From: Lachnospiraceae bacterium
GTDB lineage: Bacteria > Bacillota > Clostridia > Lachnospirales > Lachnospiraceae
Length of the DNA: 35,133 bases
Reading direction: 5' to 3'
Assembly (NCBI GenBank): GCA_022792885.1
Contig: JAAWBX010000001.1
Span: 1 to 35,133, forward strand
How positions within the stretch are numbered: position 1 is the stretch's first letter; every line of letters begins with the position of its first letter. Positions 32,910-35,133 of the stretch are shown here, in pieces. A program made the position numbers and the translations under genes. Below the pieces are notes generated by a model. It was given only the letters and a program-made list of their open reading frames with translations. It did not search any database and was not told the DNA's origin.

Positions 32910-33758
32910 ATGAGCAACGTAATATTTTCCATTTTCCCCAACGAAGGATTCGTGGATCTTAAGCTCTACCAATACGGACGTGAAGCCTGCGACCCCGGTC
33001 ACTCGTTCGGCCCGGCCAGGCGGAATCATTTCCTGTTTCACTATGTCCTAAACGGCTGCGGAACCCTTCACGCAAATACAAACCAATACGATACCAACAC
33101 CTTCCATATCCGAAGCGGCCAGGGATTTATGATCTTCCCCCATCAGATCAACACTTACATTGCCGACGAAACCCATCCCTGGGAGTATATCTGGCTGGAG
33201 TTTGACGGCCTGCGCGTTCAGACTCTCTTAGACGCCGCCGGTTTCTCCCTCGCTTCCCCGGTTTATCATGACCACTCGAAAACACTCCGGGATCAGATGG
33301 CCCAGGAAATGACTTATATCGTGGACCACCGGGACGCTTCGCCTTTTCATCTAATCGGACATCTGTATCTTTTCCTCGATTACCTGATGCGGTCGGTAGA
33401 GCCGGCCGGCCTCACCGCCGGAAGCGAACTACGGGATTCTTATATTCACGAAGCGATCACCTACATTGAAAAGAACTTTCAGAATGACATCTCCATCGAA
33501 GATATTGCAAAAGTGCTCGGCCTCAACCGAAGCTACTTCGGCAAAATATTTAAAAAAGCGCTGGGAAAAACGCCCCAGCACTTTCTGATGCAATATCGAA
33601 TGATTAAGGCCGCCGAACTGATCAAACTCTCCTCCATGCCCTTAGCGGACATCGGAAACGCGGTAGGATATCCCAATCCGCTCCATTTCTCCCGAGCCTT
33701 CAAGACCATACACGGGATTTCTCCGCGGGAATGGAAGAAAGAACACGGCGGGAAATAA
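32910..33758 (+). CDS. AraC-family transcriptional regulator
   Basis: The likely sugar-responsive activator of the divergent alpha-galactoside operon (282 aa). Residues 1-150 form an AraC-type cupin sensor domain (HFLFHYVLNGCGTL, GQGFMIFPHQINTYIADE). Residues about 180-280 carry the two helix-turn-helix units with NDISIEDIAKVLGLNRSYFGKIFKK and the IGNAVGYPNPLHFSRAFK end. GGAAGGAG places the start at ATG 32910; the frame open to 32844 runs through the inverted repeat and is not used. The arrangement resembles MsmR/RafR regulators. Confidence 0.92.
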   Translation: MSNVIFSIFPNEGFVDLKLYQYGREACDPGHSFGPARRNHFLFHYVLNGCGTLHANTNQYDTNTFHIRSGQGFMIFPHQINTYIADETHPWEYIWLEFDGLRVQTLLDAAGFSLASPVYHDHSKTLRDQMAQEMTYIVDHRDASPFHLIGHLYLFLDYLMRSVEPAGLTAGSELRDSYIHEAITYIEKNFQNDISIEDIAKVLGLNRSYFGKIFKKALGKTPQHFLMQYRMIKAAELIKLSSMPLADIGNAVGYPNPLHFSRAFKTIHGISPREWKKEHGGK

Positions 33759-33832
33759 CGCGCTCACAGAAAAAGATACGCATGCGATCCCCTTTCTTTT
33801 AAATGTTCCGGCACGTCGACTCTGTCCGTAAA

Positions 33833-34192
33833 TCAAAGATTTAAATCGGCCAGAATCCCGATAAATTCCCGGCAGGTCGGAGGTCTGTCCGAACGCTTCC
33901 CGGCCATCTCCTCAAGCCGTTCCCGATTGCCGTCCCTCCAGATCACCCGGGCAAGCGTTGTGATATCTCTGCGCACATTTTCTCCGCCTGTCCGATTCTT
34001 TTTTGCCACATCAATATAAATGATTTTCATACAGCTTTTGAGGCTGTTGTCCCGCTTCAACATAAGCGCCGCTTCCAGCGCCAATCCGAATCCGCGGTAA
34101 CTCCAATTCACTCCCAAACAGAAAAGAAGCGTTTCCAGAGACTCCCACTCCGCCGGATCATATGTCGTCTGAATTCTTTCTCTTGTTTCCAT
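33833..34192 (-). CDS. Spo0A C-terminal-domain-like small protein
   Basis: A 119-aa protein without receiver domain. Residues about 25-95 align by eye with the Spo0A DNA-binding domain: LGVNWSYRGFGLALEAALM corresponds to the G-Y..LR.AI helix, IYIDVAKKNRT to LYP.IAKK..T, and NVRRDITTLARVIWRDGN to the recognition helix RVERAIRHAIE.AW.RGN. It may bind DNA at 0A-like boxes or heterodimerise. AAAAAGGAAG precedes ATG 34192. It is convergent with the AraC gene across about 75 bp that shows no strong terminator. Confidence 0.6.
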   Translation of the reverse strand: METRERIQTTYDPAEWESLETLLFCLGVNWSYRGFGLALEAALMLKRDNSLKSCMKIIYIDVAKKNRTGGENVRRDITTLARVIWRDGNRERLEEMAGKRSDRPPTCREFIGILADLNL

Positions 34193-34195
34193 TCT

Positions 34196-34222
34196 GTAAC
34201 TTCCTTTTTATTTCTAAGTTAC
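34196..34222 (-). promoter_or_regulatory. Hairpin overlapping the ribosome binding site of the Spo0A-like gene
   Basis: GTAACTT (34196-34202) and AAGTTAC (34216-34222) are perfect 7-bp arms 13 nt apart. In the leftward mRNA the second arm overlaps the end of the AAAGGAAG ribosome binding site, so folding could reduce translation. It might alternatively be an operator. The rest of 34223-34337 is AT-rich without a gene. Confidence 0.4.
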
Positions 34223-34337
34223 TACATATCGGAAACATTTTCTCCGGACAGCTAAAATCAGACGAACACTTGATCCCGCAGTTCCTTACCATTTGGCAAA
34301 TTTATCTATGCTAAATATTACGAAACTATTAACTGAT

Positions 34338-34366
34338 TTGATTATGCTTTGAGAATATCTTATAAT
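34338..34366 (+). promoter_or_regulatory. Promoter upstream of the recombinase remnant
   Basis: TTGATT (34338-34343), 17 nt, TATAAT (34361-34366). A small dyad ATTTGT-TTACG-ACAAAT follows at about 34385-34401, then GAGGGAGGG before ATG 34419. Confidence 0.5.
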
Positions 34367-34418
34367 ATTTATATCCGGATATAATTTGTTTACGACAAAT
34401 AATGAGGGAGGGCTTTTC

Positions 34419-34602
34419 ATGGTCTACGGATATACAAGACGTTCCACAAATGAGCAATTACAGGATATCAATAGACAGGTACAAGAAATACAAAGAAGGT
34501 ATGCTGAAAATGATGCGCGTGTCTGCGGAACCGGAACGAAATATGATAAGCCAAAGAGTTAGACGCGGGATGGATAATGCAAAATCAAAAGGAAAGATAT
34601 AA
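34419..34602 (+). pseudogene. Broken serine recombinase (resolvase/invertase family)
   Basis: From ATG 34419 the first 47 codons read MVYGYTRRSTNEQ..., the N-terminus of a small serine recombinase with catalytic Ser9, and stop at 34560-34562. In the next frame, about 34520-34602, ERNMISQRVRRGMDNAKSKGK matches the long-helix region that normally follows some 90 residues later. So an internal deletion and a frameshift have fused the two ends. The HTH domain is absent. It is a relic of a mobile element. Confidence 0.65.
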
Positions 34603-34627
34603 ATATTTACAAATTGTGGAGGGTTAA

Positions 34628-35133
34628 ATGAAAGTTGATATTTATTCAAGAAAAGCTATTGAAAAATTATTACAAAATGATTTTCCCAGGAATGTTGCAG
34701 TAATTAGTTTTTATGACCCTGTGAATCGAAGAACGGGGGAAAGAGATAAACCAGTTGATTATTCACTCAAAACCAGTCGTGTTTTTCCGATTGCGATACA
34801 TGATATTGACTTAGAGGTACTTCCTAAATATGGGCTTACATATGACACTTATTTCCCTGAAGCTGATACTTTGGCAGAATTTATTTATAATGCCTACAAT
34901 GAGGGCGCGGACATCATTTGCCAGTGTGAATATGGGCAGAGTCGAAGCGCTGCCTGTGCTTCGGCGATATTGGAGCATTTTTATCATAATGGTATTTCCG
35001 TATTTGCAGATGACCGTTATTATCCGAATCAGTTAGTATTTCATAAGGTATTTGACGCAGTGAATAGTCTGCAAAATGCAAACCTGACTTCGCTTGACAG
35101 GGACACCCTGTCAAAAATAAGACAACAAAAAAC
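34628..35133 (+). CDS. Cysteine-phosphatase-fold (dual-specificity phosphatase-like) protein, partial
   Basis: Open from ATG 34628 to the end of the window (168 codons, no stop), with GGAGGG just upstream. Residues 98-107 contain the P-loop CX5R (Cys100, Arg106) in QCEYGQSRSA, followed by a helix ACASAILEHFYHNG, as in dual-specificity and tyrosine phosphatases. Asp residues near HDIDLE could supply the general acid. AT-rich codon use unlike the central genes, and the adjacent recombinase remnant, suggest horizontal transfer. Such proteins occur in mobile elements of Firmicutes; the substrate is unknown. Confidence 0.6.
   Translation, partial: MKVDIYSRKAIEKLLQNDFPRNVAVISFYDPVNRRTGERDKPVDYSLKTSRVFPIAIHDIDLEVLPKYGLTYDTYFPEADTLAEFIYNAYNEGADIICQCEYGQSRSAACASAILEHFYHNGISVFADDRYYPNQLVFHKVFDAVNSLQNANLTSLDRDTLSKIRQQK
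35094..35114. repeat. Perfect 9-bp dyad near the window end
   Basis: TTGACAGGG (35094-35102) and CCCTGTCAA (35106-35114) with a 3-nt centre, inside the 3' part of the phosphatase-like frame. No T run follows. It may be a regulatory dyad, an element end or a chance structure. Confidence 0.3.

Noticed and set aside
33759..33832. CGCATGCG dyad followed by a T-rich stretch, a possible terminator between the AraC and Spo0A-like genes.
   Set aside because: The stem is short and has no proper loop, and the T-rich part is interrupted; not supported enough to list.

Overview
The window looks like a chromosomal segment of a spore-forming Clostridia, most likely a Lachnospiraceae-type gut anaerobe. This is inferred from a spoIID-spoIIQ pair with sporulation-type promoters, a Spo0A C-terminal-like regulator, a T-box-controlled type 2 isoleucyl-tRNA synthetase, a low-GC-Firmicute msm/aga/gal operon, and TnpV and IS110 remnants of the kind common in gut Clostridia. 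No tRNA, rRNA or CRISPR array was seen.

Left part (1-6.1 kb). After an AT-rich stretch with two terminator-like hairpins and a strong promoter comes a four-gene catecholate/siderophore ABC importer in the order permease, permease, ATPase, lipoprotein (yclNOPQ/ceuBCDE order). It is followed by a graveyard of decayed mobile-element and toxin-antitoxin-like genes: an IS110 fragment, a TnpV fragment and a Panacea/DUF4065 fragment.

Middle part (6.1-20.9 kb). Leftward genes encode a two-gene DMSO-reductase-family molybdoenzyme (catalytic and four-cluster ferredoxin subunits, no membrane anchor gene). A rightward CYTH gene ends at a shared terminator. Leftward again lie spoIIQ, spoIID, glgP and ileS. 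ileS has a perfect sigma-A promoter and an Ile T-box leader, and its promoter starts inside the last codons of an OmpR-type response regulator. The divergent gene is a multi-TM sensor kinase, presumably its partner.

Right part (20.9-33.8 kb). A nine-gene leftward cluster, read from its promoter, is: msmK-like ATPase, sugar-binding lipoprotein, two permeases, GH36 alpha-galactosidase, galT, galK, an unusual cytoplasmic protein joining a ParB-like domain to a BMP/PnrA-like domain, and a metallophosphoesterase. It should import raffinose/melibiose-type alpha-galactosides, release galactose and feed it into the Leloir pathway. A divergent AraC-type regulator lies upstream, and a perfect 17-bp inverted repeat sits in the shared control region.

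Right edge (33.8-35.1 kb). A small Spo0A C-terminal-like protein is followed by an AT-rich stretch holding a broken serine recombinase and the start of a cysteine-phosphatase-fold gene that runs off the window.

Most promising for follow-up are the ParB-like/BMP fusion with its metallophosphoesterase, the AraC-region inverted repeat, the separate mother-cell and forespore promoter candidates in spoIID-spoIIQ, the anchorless Tat-lipoprotein molybdoenzyme, and the mini Spo0A-like protein.
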